From Membranipora membranacea (taxonomy: Eukaryota > Bryozoa > Gymnolaemata > Cheilostomatida > Membraniporidae), in NCBI GenBank assembly GCA_914767715.1, contig OU612068.1:12400001-12464000 (forward strand): a DNA stretch of 64,000 nucleotides, read 5' to 3'. The translations under genes were made by a program, and so were the position numbers. The notes under the pieces are model-generated. The model was not told where the DNA came from. It saw only the letters and a program-made list of their open reading frames with translations, and ran no database searches. Of the stretch, positions 8,705 to 20,432 are shown piece by piece. Numbering within the stretch: the first letter of the stretch is position 1; each line of letters starts with the position of its first letter.

Positions 8705-11048
8705 GCCGAGATCAAAAAATAGACTGGCTTCAAACCTACCTCATAGGGAGGAGCAACCCCTGCTCATCTCGAATCTGCAAACCGTTTGGCTCTGCGACTT
8801 TCACTCTCCGTCAGCGTCCGTTTTAATTAGGGTCACTTTTGCTAAAAAAAAAACATGCCAAACGGCAGCATTGAAAATTAAAACTCTGTTGGATTCTTAT
8901 CAAACTCCGACCGGTTCAAGCTCTTATTGGCCTCATTCAAACTGCAGAATATTGGAATTCTCTGATTAACTGGTGGGTCACAACGCTGACTTGAAGTTTC
9001 AAAAATTATACCAAGGGAGGGTATCACGGTTTTTTTTCGCCGAGATCAAAAAATAGATTCGCTTCAAACCTACCTCATAGGGAGGAGCAACTCCTGCTCA
9101 TCTCGAATCTGCAAACTTTTTGGCTCTGCGGCTTTTCACTCTCCGTCAGCGTCCGTTTTAATTAGGGTCACTTTTGCTAAAAAAAAATATGCCAAACGGC
9201 AGCATTGAAAAATTAAAACTCCGTTGGATTCTTATCAAACACCGACCAGTTCAAGCTCTTATTGGCCTCATTCAAACTGCAGAATATTGGAATCCTCTGA
9301 TTAACTGGTGGGTCACAACGCTGACTTGAAGTTTCAAAAATTATACCAAGGGAGGGTATCACGTTTTTTTTTCGCCGAGATCAAAAAATAGATTCGCTTC
9401 AAACCTACCTCATAGGGAGGAGCAACTCCTGGTCATCTCGAATCTGCAAACCGTTTGGCTCTGCGGCTTTTCACTCTCCGTCAGCGTCTGTTTTAATTAG
9501 GGTCACTTTTGCTAAAAAAAAACATGCCAAACGGCAGCATTGAAAAATTAAAACTCCGTTGGATTCTTATCAAACACCGACCAGTTCAAGCTCTTATTGG
9601 CCTCATTCAAACTGCAGAATATTGGAATCCTCTGATTAACTGGTGGGTCACAACGCTGACTTGAAGTTTCAAAAATTATACCAAGGGAGGGTATCACGGT
9701 TTTTTTTCGCCGAGATCAAAAAATAGATTCGCTTCAAACCTACCTCATAGGGAGGAGCAACTCCAGGTCATCTCGAATCTGCAAACCGTTTGGCTCTGCG
9801 GCTTTTCACTCTCCGTCAGCGTCCGTTTTAATTAGGGTCACTTTTGCTAAAAAAAAACATGCCAAACGGCAGCAATGAAAAATTAAAACTCTGTTGGATT
9901 CTTATCAAACTCCGACCAGTTCAAGCTCTTATTGGCCTCATTCAAACTGCAGAATATTGGAATCCTCTGATTAACTGGTGGGTCATAAAGCTGACTTGAA
10001 GTTTCAAAAATTAATCCAAGGGAGGGGATCACGGTTTTTTTTCACCGAGATCAAAAAATAGATTCGCTTCAAACCTACCTCATAGGGAGGAGCAACTCCT
10101 GCTCATCTCGAATCTGCAAACCGTTTGGCTCTGCGGCTTTTCACTCTCCGTCAGTGTCCGTTTTAATTAGGGTCACTTTTGCTAAAGAAAAAACATGCCA
10201 AACGGCAGCATTGAAAAATTAAAACTCTGTTGGATTCTTATCAAACTCCGACCAGTTCAAGCTCTTATTGGCCTCATTCAAACTGCAGAATATTGGAATC
10301 CTCTGATTAACTGGTGGGTCAACGCTGACTTGAAGTTTCAAAAATTATACCAAGGGAGGGTATCACGGTTTTTTTTCGCCGAGATAAAAAAATAGATTCG
10401 CTTCAAACCTACCTCATAGGGCGGAGCAACTCCTGGTCATCTCGAATCTGCAAACCGTTTGGCTCTGCTGCTTTTCACTCTCCGTCAGCGTCCGTTTTAA
10501 TTAGGGTCACTTTTGCTAAAAAAAAACATGCCAAACGGCAGCATTGAAAAATGAAAACTCTGTTGGATTCTTATCAAACTCCGACCAGTTCAAGCTCTTA
10601 TTGGCCTCATTCAAACTGCAGAATATTGGAATCCTCTGATTAACTGGTGGGTCATAACGCTGACTTGAAGTTTCAAAAATTATACCAAGGGAGGGTATCA
10701 CGGTTTTTTTTCGCCGAGATCAAAAAATAGATTCGCTTCAAACCTACCTCATAGGGAGGAGCAACTCCTGCTCATCTCGAATCTGCAAACCGTTTGGCTC
10801 TGCGGCTTTTCACTCTCCGTCAGTGTCCGTTTTAATTAGGGTCACTTTTGCTAAAAAAAAAACATGCCAAACGGCAGCATTGAAAAATTAAATCTCTGTT
10901 GGATTCTTATCAAACTCGGACCAGTTCAAGCCTTTATTGGCCTCATTCAAACCGCAGAATATTGGAATCCTCTGATTAACTGGTGGGTCATAACGCTGAC
11001 TTGAAGTTTCAAAAATTATACCAAGGGAGGGTATCACGGTTTTTTTTC

Positions 11049-11383
11049 GCCGAGATCAAAAAATAGATTCGCTTCAAACCTACCTCATAGGGAGGAGCAA
11101 CTGCTGGTCATCTCGAATCTGCAAACCGTTTGGCTCTGCGGCTTTTCACTCTCCATCAGCGTCCGTTTTAATTAGGGTCACTTTTGCTAAAAATAAACAT
11201 GCCAAACGGCAGCATTGAAAAATTAAAACTCTGTTGGATTCTTATCAAACTCCGACCAGTTCAAGCTCTTATTGGCCTCATCCAAACTGCAGAATATTGG
11301 AATCCTCTGATTAACTGGTGGGTCACAACGCTGACTTGAAGTTTCAAAAATTATACCAAGGGAGGGTATCACGGTTTTTTTTC
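11049..11383 (+). repeat. Hybrid monomer, s2-type 5' part and m1-type 3' part
   Basis: The 5' part has CAACTGCTGGTC and CTCCATCAGCG, the markers of monomer s2 of the four-monomer HOR to the right (13391, 15738, 17078). The 3' part lacks the s2 markers GATAAATAAAAAC and CTCAGTCAAAC and instead has CATCCAAACTGC, as in m1-type copies. The switch lies between monomer positions 106 and about 145. The next monomer is m2'. Confidence 0.7.
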
Positions 11384-13055
11384 GCCGAGATCAAAAAAAG
11401 ATTCGCTTCAAACCTACCTCATAGGGAGGAGATACTCCTGCTCATCTCGAATCTGCAATCCGTTTGGCTCTGCGGTTTTTGACTCTCCGTCAGCGTCCGT
11501 TTTAATTAGGGTCACTTTTGCTAAAAACAAACATGCCAAACGGCAGCATTGAAAAATTAAAACTCTGTTGGATTCTTATCAAACTCCGACCAGTTCAAGC
11601 TCTTATTGGCCTCATTCAAACTGCAGAATATTGGAATCCTCTGATTAACAGGTGGGTCACAACGCTGACTTGAAGTTTCAAAAATTATACCAAGGGAGGG
11701 TATCACGGTTTTTTTTCGCCGAGATCAAAAAATAGATTCGCTTCAAACCTACCTCATAGGGAGGAGCAACTCCTGCTCATCTCGAATCTGCAAACCGTTC
11801 GGCTCTGCGGCTTTCCACTCTCCGTCAGCGTCCGTTTTAATTAGGGTCACTTTTGCTATAAAAAACATGCCAAACGGCAGCATTAAAAAATTAAAACTCT
11901 GTTGGATTCTTATCAAACTCCGACCAGTTCAAGCTCTTATTGGCCTCATTCAAACTGCAGAATATTGGATTCCTCTGATTAACTGGTGGGTCATAACGCT
12001 GACTTGAAGTTTCAAAAATTATACCAAGGGAGGGTATCACGTTTTTTTTTCGCCGAGATCGAAAAATAGATTCGCTTCAAACCTACCTCATAGGGAGGAG
12101 CAACTCCTGCTCATCTCGAATCTGCAAAACGTTTGGCTCTGCGGCTTTTCACTCTCCGTCAGCGTCCGTTTTAATTAGGGTCACTTTTGCTATAAAAAAC
12201 ATGCCAAACGGCAGCATTGAAAAATTAAAACTCTGTTGTATTCTTATCAAACTCCGACCAGTTCAAGCTCTTATTGGCCTCATTCAAACTGCAGAATATT
12301 GGAATCCTCTGATTAACAGGTGGGTCACAACGCTGACTTGAAGTTTCAAAAATTATACCAAGGGAGGGTATCACGTTTTTTTTTCGCCGAGATCAAAAAA
12401 TAGACTCGCTTCAAACCTACCTCATAGGGAGGAGCAACCCCTGCTCATCTCGAATCTGCAAACCGTTTGGCTCTGCGACTTTTCACTCTCCGTCAGCGTC
12501 CGTTTTAATTAGGGTCACTTTTGCTAAAAAAAAAACATGCCAAACGGCAGCATTGAAAATTAAAACTCTGTTGGATTCTTATCAAACTCCGACCAGTTCA
12601 AGCTCTTATTGGCCTCATTCAAACTGCAGAATATTGGAATTCTCTGATTAACTGGTGGGTCACAACGCTGACTTGAAGTTTCAAAAATTATACCAAGGGA
12701 GGGTATCACGGTTTTTTTTCGCCGAGATCAAAAAATAGATTCGCTTCAAACCTACCTCATAGGGAGGAGCAACTCCTGCTCATCTCGAATCTGCAAACTT
12801 TTTGGCTCTGCGGCTTTTCACTCTCCGTCAGCGTCCGTTTTAATTAGGGTCACTTTTGCTAAAAAAAAATATGCCAAACGGCAGCATTGAAAAATTAAGA
12901 CTCCGTTGGATTCTTATCAAACACCGACCAGTTCAAGCTCTTATTGGCCTCATTCAAACTGCAGAATATTGGAATCCTCTGATTAACTGGTGGGTCACAA
13001 CGCTGACTTGAAGTTTCAAAAATTATACCAAGGGAGGGTATCACGTTTTTTTTTC
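11384..13055 (+). repeat. Five-monomer block related to 8037-9370
   Basis: Order: m2' (11384), CCGTTCGG plus TATTGGATTCC (11718), GCAAAACG plus CTGTTGTATTC (12052), CAACCCCTGCTC plus GGAATTCTCTG (12387), GCAAACTTTTTGG plus ACTCCGTTGG (about 12722). The same order occurs from 8037, except that the second and third monomers are fused there. The offset changes from 3347 bp to about 3682 bp across that point. Confidence 0.8.
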
Positions 13056-14396
13056 GCCGAGATCAAAAAATAGATTCGCTTCAAACCTACCTCATAGGGA
13101 GGAGCAACTCCTGCTCATCTCGAATCTGCAAACCGTTTAACTCTGCGGCTTTTGACTCTCCGTCAGTGTCCGTTTTAATTAGGGTCACTTTTGCTAAAAA
13201 AAAACATGCCAAACGGCAGCATTGAAAAATTAAAACTCTGTTGGATTCTTATCAAACTCCGACCAGTTCAAGCCTTTATTGGCCTCATTCAAACCGCAGA
13301 ATATTGGAATCCTCTGATTAACTGGTGGGTCATAACGCTGACTTGAAGTTTCAAAAATTATACCAAGGGAGGGTATCACGGTTTTTTTTCGCCGAGATCA
13401 AAAAATAGATTCGCTTCAAACCTACCTCATAGGGAGGAGCAACTGCTGGTCATCTCGAATCTGCAAACCGTTTGGCTCTGCGGCTTTTCACTCTCCATCA
13501 GCGTCCGTTTTAATTAGGGTCACTTTTGCTAAAAAAAACATGCCAAACGGCAGCATTGATAAATAAAAACTCTGTTGGATTCTTATCAAACTCCGACCAG
13601 TTCAAGCTCTTATTGGCCTCAGTCAAACTGCAGAATATTGGAATCCTCTGATTAACTGGTGGGTCATAACGCTGACTTGAAGTTTCAAAAATTATACCAA
13701 GGGAGGGTATCACGGTTTTTTTTCGCCGAGATCAAAAAATAGATTCGCTTCAAACCTACCTCATAGGGAGGAGCAACTCCTGCTCATCTCGAATATGCAA
13801 ACCGTTTGGCTCTGCGGCTTTTCACTCTCCGTCAGCGTCCGTTTTAATTAGGGTCACTTTTGCTAAAAAAAAAACATGCCAAACGGCAGCAGTGAAAAAT
13901 TAAAACTCTGTTGGAATCTTATCAAACTCCGACCAGTTCAAGCCTTTATTGGCCTCATTCAAACCGCAGAATATTGGAACCCTCTGATTAACTGGTGGGT
14001 CATAACGCTGACTTGAAGTTTCACAAATTATACCAAGGGAGGGTATCACGGTTTTTTTTCACCGAGATCAAAAAATAGATTCGCTTCAAACCTACCTCAT
14101 AGGGAGGAGCAACTCCTGCTCATCTCGAATCTGCAAACCGTTTGGCTCTGCGGCTTTTCACTCTCCGTCAGTGTCCGTTTTAATTAGGGTCACTTTTGCT
14201 AAAAAAAAAACATGCCAAACGGCAGCATTGAAAAATTAAAACTCTGTTTGATTCTTATCAAACTCCGACCAGTTCAAGCTCTTATTGGCCTCATCCAAAC
14301 TGCAGAATATTGGAATCCTCTGATTAACTGGTGGGTCACAACGCTGACTTGAAGTTTCAAAAATTATACCAAGGGAGGGTATCACGGTTTTTTTTC
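13056..14396 (+). repeat. Four-monomer HOR S, copy 1 (s1-s4)
   Basis: s1 (13056): GTTTAACTCTG and GCCTTTATTGG. s2 (13391): CAACTGCTGGTC, CCATCAGCG, GATAAATAAAAAC and CTCAGTCAAAC. s3 (13725): CGAATATGC, GCAGTG, GGAATCTTATC, GGAACCCTC and TTTCACAAATT. s4 (14061): TTTCACCGAG junction and CTGTTTGATTC. In this copy the 3' end of s4 switches to CATCCAAACTGC and GGGTCACAAC, unlike the later copies. Confidence 0.85.
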
Positions 14397-15402
14397 GCCG
14401 AGATCAAAAAATAGATTCGCTTCAAACCTACCTCATAGGGAGGAGCAACTCCTGGTCATCTCGAATCTGCAAACCGTTTGGCTCTGCGGCTTTTCACTCT
14501 CCGTCAGCGTCTGTTTTAATTAGGGTCACTTTTGCTAAAAAAAAACATGCCAAACGGCAGCATTGAAAAATTAAAACTCCGTTGGATTCTTATCAAACAC
14601 CGACCAGTTCAAGCTCTTATTGGCCTCATTCAAACTGCAGAATATTGGAATCCTCTGATTAACTGGTGGGTCACAACGCTGACTTGAAGTTTCAAAAATT
14701 ATACCAAGGGAGGGTATCACGGTTTTTTTTCGCCGAGATCAAAAAATAGATTCGCTTCAAACCTACCTCATAGGGAGGAGCAACTCCAGGTCATCTCGAA
14801 TCTGCAAACCGTTTGGCTCTGCGGCTTTTCACTCTCCGTCAGCGTCCGTTTTAATTAGGGTCACTTTTGCTAAAAAAAAACATGCCAAACGGCAGCAATG
14901 AAAAATTAAAACTCTGTTGGATTCTTATCAAACTCCGACCAGTTCAAGCTCTTATTGGCCTCATTCAAACTGCAGAATATTGGAATCCTCTGATTAACTG
15001 GTGGGTCATAACGCTGACTTGAAGTTTCAAAAATTATACCAAGGGAGGGTATCACGGTTTTTTTTCGCCGAGATCAAAAAATAGATTCGCTTCAAACCTA
15101 CCTCATAGGGAGGAGCAACTCCTGCTCATCTCGAATATGCAAACCGTTTGGCTCTGCGGCTTTTCACTCTCCGTCAGCGTCCGTTTTAATTAGGGTCACT
15201 TTTGCTAAAAAAAAAACATGCCAAACGGCAGCAGTGAAAAATTAAAACTCTGTTGGATTCTTATCAAACTCCGACCAGTTCAAGCCTTTATTGGCCTCAT
15301 TCAAACCGCAGAATATTGGAATCCTCTGATTAACTGGTGGGTCATAACGCTGACTTGAAGTTTCAAAAATTATACCAAGGGAGGGTATCACGGTTTTTTT
15401 TC
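14397..15402 (+). repeat. Three monomers inserted between HOR S copies
   Basis: The first two match the pair near 9370-10040: GCGTCTGTTTT with ACTCCGTTGG, then CAACTCCAGGTC with GCAGCAATG. The third is s3-like (CGAATATGC, GCAGTG), but with GGATTCTTATC. Copies 1 and 2 of HOR S are therefore seven monomers apart (2347 bp) rather than four. This looks like a transplanted segment rather than point divergence. Confidence 0.75.
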
Positions 15403-16742
15403 ACCGAGATCAAAAAATAGATTCGCTTCAAACCTACCTCATAGGGAGGAGCAACTCCTGCTCATCTCGAATCTGCAAACCGTTTAACTCTGCGGCTTTT
15501 GACTCTCCGTCAGTGTCCGTTTTAATTAGGGTCACTTTTGCTAAAAAAAAACATGCCAAACGGCAGCATTGAAAAATTAAAACTCTGTTGGATTCTTATC
15601 AAACTCCGACCAGTTCAAGCCTTTATTGGCCTCATTCAAACCGCAGAATATTGGAATCCTCTGATTAACTGGTGGGTCATAACGCTGACTTGAAGTTTCA
15701 AAAATTATACCAAGGGAGGGTATCACGGTTTTTTTTCGCCGAGATCAAAAAATAGATTCGCTTCAAACCTACCTCATAGGGAGGAGCAACTGCTGGTCAT
15801 CTCGAATCTGCAAACCGTTTGGCTCTGCGGCTTTTCACTCTCCATCAGCGTCCGTTTTAATTAGGGTCACTTTTGCTAAAAAAAACATGCCAAACGGCAG
15901 CATTGATAAATAAAAACTCTGTTGGATTCTTATCAAACTCCGACCAGTTCAAGCTCTTATTGGCCTCAGTCAAACTGCAGAATATTGGAATCCTCTGATT
16001 AACTGGTGGGTCATAACGCTGACTTGAAGTTTCAAAAATTATACCAAGGGAGGGTATCACGGTTTTTTTTCGCCGAGATCAAAAAATAGATTCGCTTCAA
16101 ACCTACCTCATAGGGAGGAGCAACTCCTGCTCATCTCGAATATGCAAACCGTTTGGCTCTGCGGCTTTTCACTCTCCGTCAGCGTCCGTTTTAATTAGGG
16201 TCACTTTTGCTAGAAAAAAACATGCCAAACGGCAGCAGTGAAAAATTAAAACTCTGTTGGAATCTTATCAAGCTCCGACCAGTTCAAGCCTTTATTGGCC
16301 TCATTCAAACCGCAGAATATTGGAACCCTCTGATTAACTGGTGGGTCATAACGCTGACTTGAAGTTTCACAAATTATACCAAGGGAGGGTATCACGGTTT
16401 TTTTTCACCGAGATCAAAAAATAGATTCGCTTCAAACCTACCTCATAGGGAGGAGCAACTCCTGCTCATCTCGAATCTGCAAACCGTTTGGCTCTGCGGC
16501 TTTTCACTCTCCGTCAGTGTCCGTTTTAATTAGGGTCACTTTTGCTAAAAAAAAAACATGCCAAACGGCAGCATTGAAAAATTAAAACTCTGTTTGATTC
16601 TTATCAAACTCCGACCAGTTCAAGCTCTTATTGGCCTCATTCAAACTGCAGAATATTGGAATCCTCTGATTAACTGGTGGGTCATAACGCTGACTTGAAG
16701 TTTCAAAAATTATACCAAGGGAGGGTATCACGGTTTTTTTTC
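15403..16742 (+). repeat. HOR S, copy 2
   Basis: All s1-s4 markers are present in order at 15403, 15738, 16072 and 16407. It shares with copy 3, but not copy 1, the change CTAGAAAAAAAC in s3, AAGCTCCGACC in s3 and CATTCAAACTGC in s4. Copies 2 and 3 are directly adjacent at 1340 bp. Confidence 0.85.
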
Positions 16743-18082
16743 GCCGAGATCAAAAAATAGATTCGCTTCAAACCTACCTCATAGGGAGGAGCAACTCCTG
16801 CTCATCTCGAATCTGCAAACCGTTTAACTCTGCGGCTTTTGACTCTCCGTCAGTGTCCGTTTTAATTAGGGTCACTTTTGCTAAAAAAAAACATGCCAAG
16901 CGGCAGCATTGAAAAATTAAAACTCTGTTGGATTCTTATCAAACTCCGACCAGTTCAAGCCTTTATTGGCCTCATTCAAACCGCAGAATATTGGAATCCT
17001 CTGATTAACTGGTGGGTCATAACGCTGACTTGAAGTTTCAAAAATTATACCAAGGGAGGGTATCACGGTTTTTTTTCGCCGAGATCAAAAAATAGATTCG
17101 CTTCAAACCTACCTCATAGGGAGGAGCAACTGCTGGTCATCTCGAATCTGCAAACCGTTTGGCTCTGCGGCTTTTCACTCTCCATCAGCGTCCGTTTTAA
17201 TTAGGGTCACTTTTGCTAAAAAAAACATGCCAAACGGCAGCATTGATAAATAAAAACTCTGTTGGATTCTTATCAAACTCCGACCAGTTCAAGCTCTTAT
17301 TGGCCTCAGTCAAACTGCAGAATATTGGAATCCTCTGATTAACTGGTGGGTCATAACGCTGACTTGAAGTTTCAAAAATTATACCAAGGGAGGGTATCAA
17401 GGTTTTTTTTCGCCGAGATCAAAAAATAGATTCGCTTCAAACCTACCTCATAGGGAGGAGCAACTCCTGCTCATCTCGAATATGCAAACCGTTTGGCTCT
17501 GCGGCTTTTCACTCTCCGTCAGCGTCCGTTTTAATTAGGGTCACTTTTGCTAGAAAAAAACATGCCAAACGGCAGCAGTGAAAAATTAAAACTCTGTTGG
17601 AATCTTATCAAGCTCCGACCAGTTCAAGCCTTTATTGGCCTCATTCAAACCGCAGAATATTGGAACCCTCTGATTAACTGGTGGGTCATAACGCTGACTT
17701 GAAGTTTCACAAATTATACCAAGGGAGGGTATCACGGTTTTTTTTCACCGAGATCAAAAAATAGATTCGCTTCAAACCTACCTCATAGGGAGGAGCAACT
17801 CCTGCTCATCTCGAATCTGCAAACCGTTTGGCTCTGCGGCTTTTCACTCTCCGTCAGTGTCCGTTTTAATTAGGGTCACTTTTGCTAAAAAAAAAACATG
17901 CCAAACGGCAGCATTGAAAAATTAAAACTCTGTTTGATTCTTATCAAACTCCGACCAGTTCAAGCTCTTATTGGCCTCATTCAAACTGCAGAATATTGGA
18001 ATCCTCTGATTAACTGGATGGTCATAACGCTGACTTGAAGTTTCAAAAATTATACCAAGGGAGGGTATCACGGTTTTTTTTC
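16743..18082 (+). repeat. HOR S, copy 3
   Basis: Nearly identical to copy 2. Differences noticed: CCAAGCGGC in s1 (about 16898), TATCAAGG at the end of s2 (about 17400), and ACTGGATGG in s4 (about 18015). Confidence 0.85.
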
Positions 18083-18416
18083 GCCGAGATCAAAAAATAG
18101 ATTCGCTTCAAACCTACCTCATAGGGAGGAGCAACTCCTGTTCATCTCGAATCTGCAAACCGTTTGGCTCTGCGGCTTTTCACTCTCCGTCAGTGTCCGT
18201 TTTAATTAGGGTCACTTTTGCTAAAAAAAAAACATGCCAAACGGCAGCATTGAAAAATAGAAACTCTGTTGGATTCTTATCAAACTCCGACCAGTTCAAG
18301 CTCTTATTGGCCTCATTCAAACTGCAGAATATTGGAATCCTCTGATTAACTGGTGGGTTATAACGCTGACTTGAAGTTTTAAATATTATACCAAGGGAGG
18401 GTATCACGGTTTTTTT
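18083..18416 (+). repeat. Single monomer between HOR S and HOR T
   Basis: It carries private changes: CTGTTCATC, AAAAATAGAAACTC, GGGTTATAACG and AGTTTTAAATATT. It ends with a junction lacking the usual C before GCCGAG. It fits neither adjacent HOR. Confidence 0.75.
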
Positions 18417-20432
18417 GCCGAGATCAAAAAATAGATTCGCTTCAAACCTACCTCATAGGGAGGAGCAACTCCTGGTCATCTCGAATCTGCAAACCGTTTG
18501 GCTCTGCGGCTTTTCACTCTCCGTCAGTGTCCGTTTTAATTAGGGTCACTTTTGCTAAAAAAAAACATGCCAAACGGCAGCATTGAAAAATTAAAACTCT
18601 GTTGGATTCTTATCAAACTCCGACCAGTTCAAGCTCTTATTGGCCTCATTCAAACCGCAGAATATTGGAATCCTCTGATTAACTGGTGGGTCATAACGCT
18701 GACTTGAAGTTTCAAAAATTATACCAAGGGAGGGTATCACGGTTTTTTTTCGCCGAGATCAAAAAATAGATTCGCTTCAAACCAACCTCATAGCGAGGAG
18801 CAACTCCTGGTCATCTCGAATCTGCAAACCGTTTGGCTCTGCGGCTTTTCACTCTCCGTCAGCGTCCGTTTTAATTAGGGTCACTTTTGCTAAAAAAAAA
18901 CATGCCAAACGGCAGCATTGAAAAATAAAAACGCTGTTGGATTCTTATCAAACTCCGACCAGTTCAAGCTCTTATTGGCCTCATTCAAACTGCAGAATAT
19001 TGGAATCCTCTGATTAACTGGTGGGTCATAACGCTGACTTGAAGTTTCAAAAATTATACCAAGGGAGGGTATCACGGTTTTTTTTCGCCGAGATCAAAAA
19101 ATAGATTCGCTTCAAACCTACCTCATAGGAAGGAGCAACTCCTGCTCATCTCGAATCTGCAAACCGTTTGGCTCTGCGGCTTTTCACTCTCCGTCAGCGT
19201 CCGTTTTAATTAGGGTCACTTTGGCTAAAAAAAAAAACATGCCAAACGGCAGCATTGAAAAATTAAAACTCTGTTGGATTCTTATCAAACTCCGACCAGT
19301 TCAAGCTCTTATTGGCCTCATTCAAACTGCAGAATATTGGAATCCTCTGATTAACTGGTGGGTCATAACGCTGACTTGAAGTTTCAAAAATTATACCAAG
19401 GGAGGGTATCACGGTTTTTTTTCGCCGAGATCAAAAAATAGATTCGCTTCAAACCTACCTCATAGGGAGGAGCAACTCCTGCTCATCTCGAATCTGCAAA
19501 CCGTTTGGCTCTGCGGCTTTTCACTCTCCGTCAGCGTCCGTTTTAATTAGGGTCACTTTTGCTAAAAAAAAAAACATGCCAAACGGCAGCCTTGAAAAAT
19601 TAAAACTCTGTTGGATTGTTATCAAAGTCCGACCAGTTCAAGCGCTTATTGGCCTCATTCAAACCGCAGAATATTGGAGTCCTCTGATTAACTGGTGGGT
19701 CATAACGCTGACTTGAAGTTTCAAAAATTATACTAAGGGAGGGTATCACGGTTTTTTTTCGCCGAGATCAAAAAATAGATTCGCTTCAAACCTACCTCAT
19801 AGGGAGGAGCAACTCCTGGTCATCTCGAATCTGCAAACCGTTTGGCTCTGCGGCTTTTCACTCTCCGTCAGCGTCCGTTTTAATTAGGGTCACTTTTGCT
19901 AAAAAAAAAACATGCCAAACGGCAGCATTGAAAAATTAAAACTCTGTTGGATTCTTATCAAACTCCGACCAGTTCAAGCGCTTATTGGCCTCATTCAAAC
20001 CGCAAAATATTGGAGTCCTCTGATTAACTGGTGGGTCATAACGCTGACTTGAAGTTTCAAATATTATACCAAGAGAGGGTATCACGGTTTTTTTTCGCCG
20101 AGATCAAAAAATAGATTCGCTTCAAACCTACCTCATAGGGAGGAGCAAGTCCTGGTCATCTCGAATCTGCAAACCGTTTGGCTCTGCGGCTCTTCACTCT
20201 CCGTCAGCGTCGGTTTTAATTAAGGTCACTTTTGCTAAAAAAAAAACATGCCAAACGGCAGCATTGAAAAATTAAAACTCTGTTGGATTCTAATCAAACT
20301 CCGACCAGTTCAATCTCTTATTGGCCTCATTCAAACTGCAGAATATTGGAATCCTCTGATTGACTGGTGGGTCATAACGCTGACTTGAAGTTTCAAAAAT
20401 TATACCAAGGGAGGGTATCACGGTTTTTTTTC
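18417..20432 (+). repeat. Six-monomer HOR T, copy 1
   Basis: Starts at 18417, 18752, 19087, 19424, 19761 and 20097. Markers: t2 CCAACCTCATAGCGAGG and AATAAAAACGCTG; t3 CATAGGAAGG and CTTTGGCTAA; t4 CAGCCTTG, GGATTGTTATC and AAAGTCCGACC; t5 CAAGCGCTTATTGG and GCAAAATATTGGAGTCC; t6 GGCTCTTCACTC, GCGTCGGTTTTAATTAAGG and CAATCTCTTATTGG. Confidence 0.88.

Larger units (their letters stand above)
8037..11383 (+). repeat. Ten-monomer shuffled block
   Basis: It opens with m2' (8037). The hybrid at 8371 follows, then a monomer with CAACCCCTGCTC and GGAATTCTCTG (8705), then one with GCAAACTTTTTGG and ACTCCGTTGG. The stretch around 9370-10040, with GCGTCTGTTTT and then CAACTCCAGGTC, recurs at about 14397-15060. 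The block ends in a hybrid at 11049. The monomer at about 10050-10385 is short because GGGTCAACGCTG lacks the usual CAT/CAC triplet. Confidence 0.75.
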
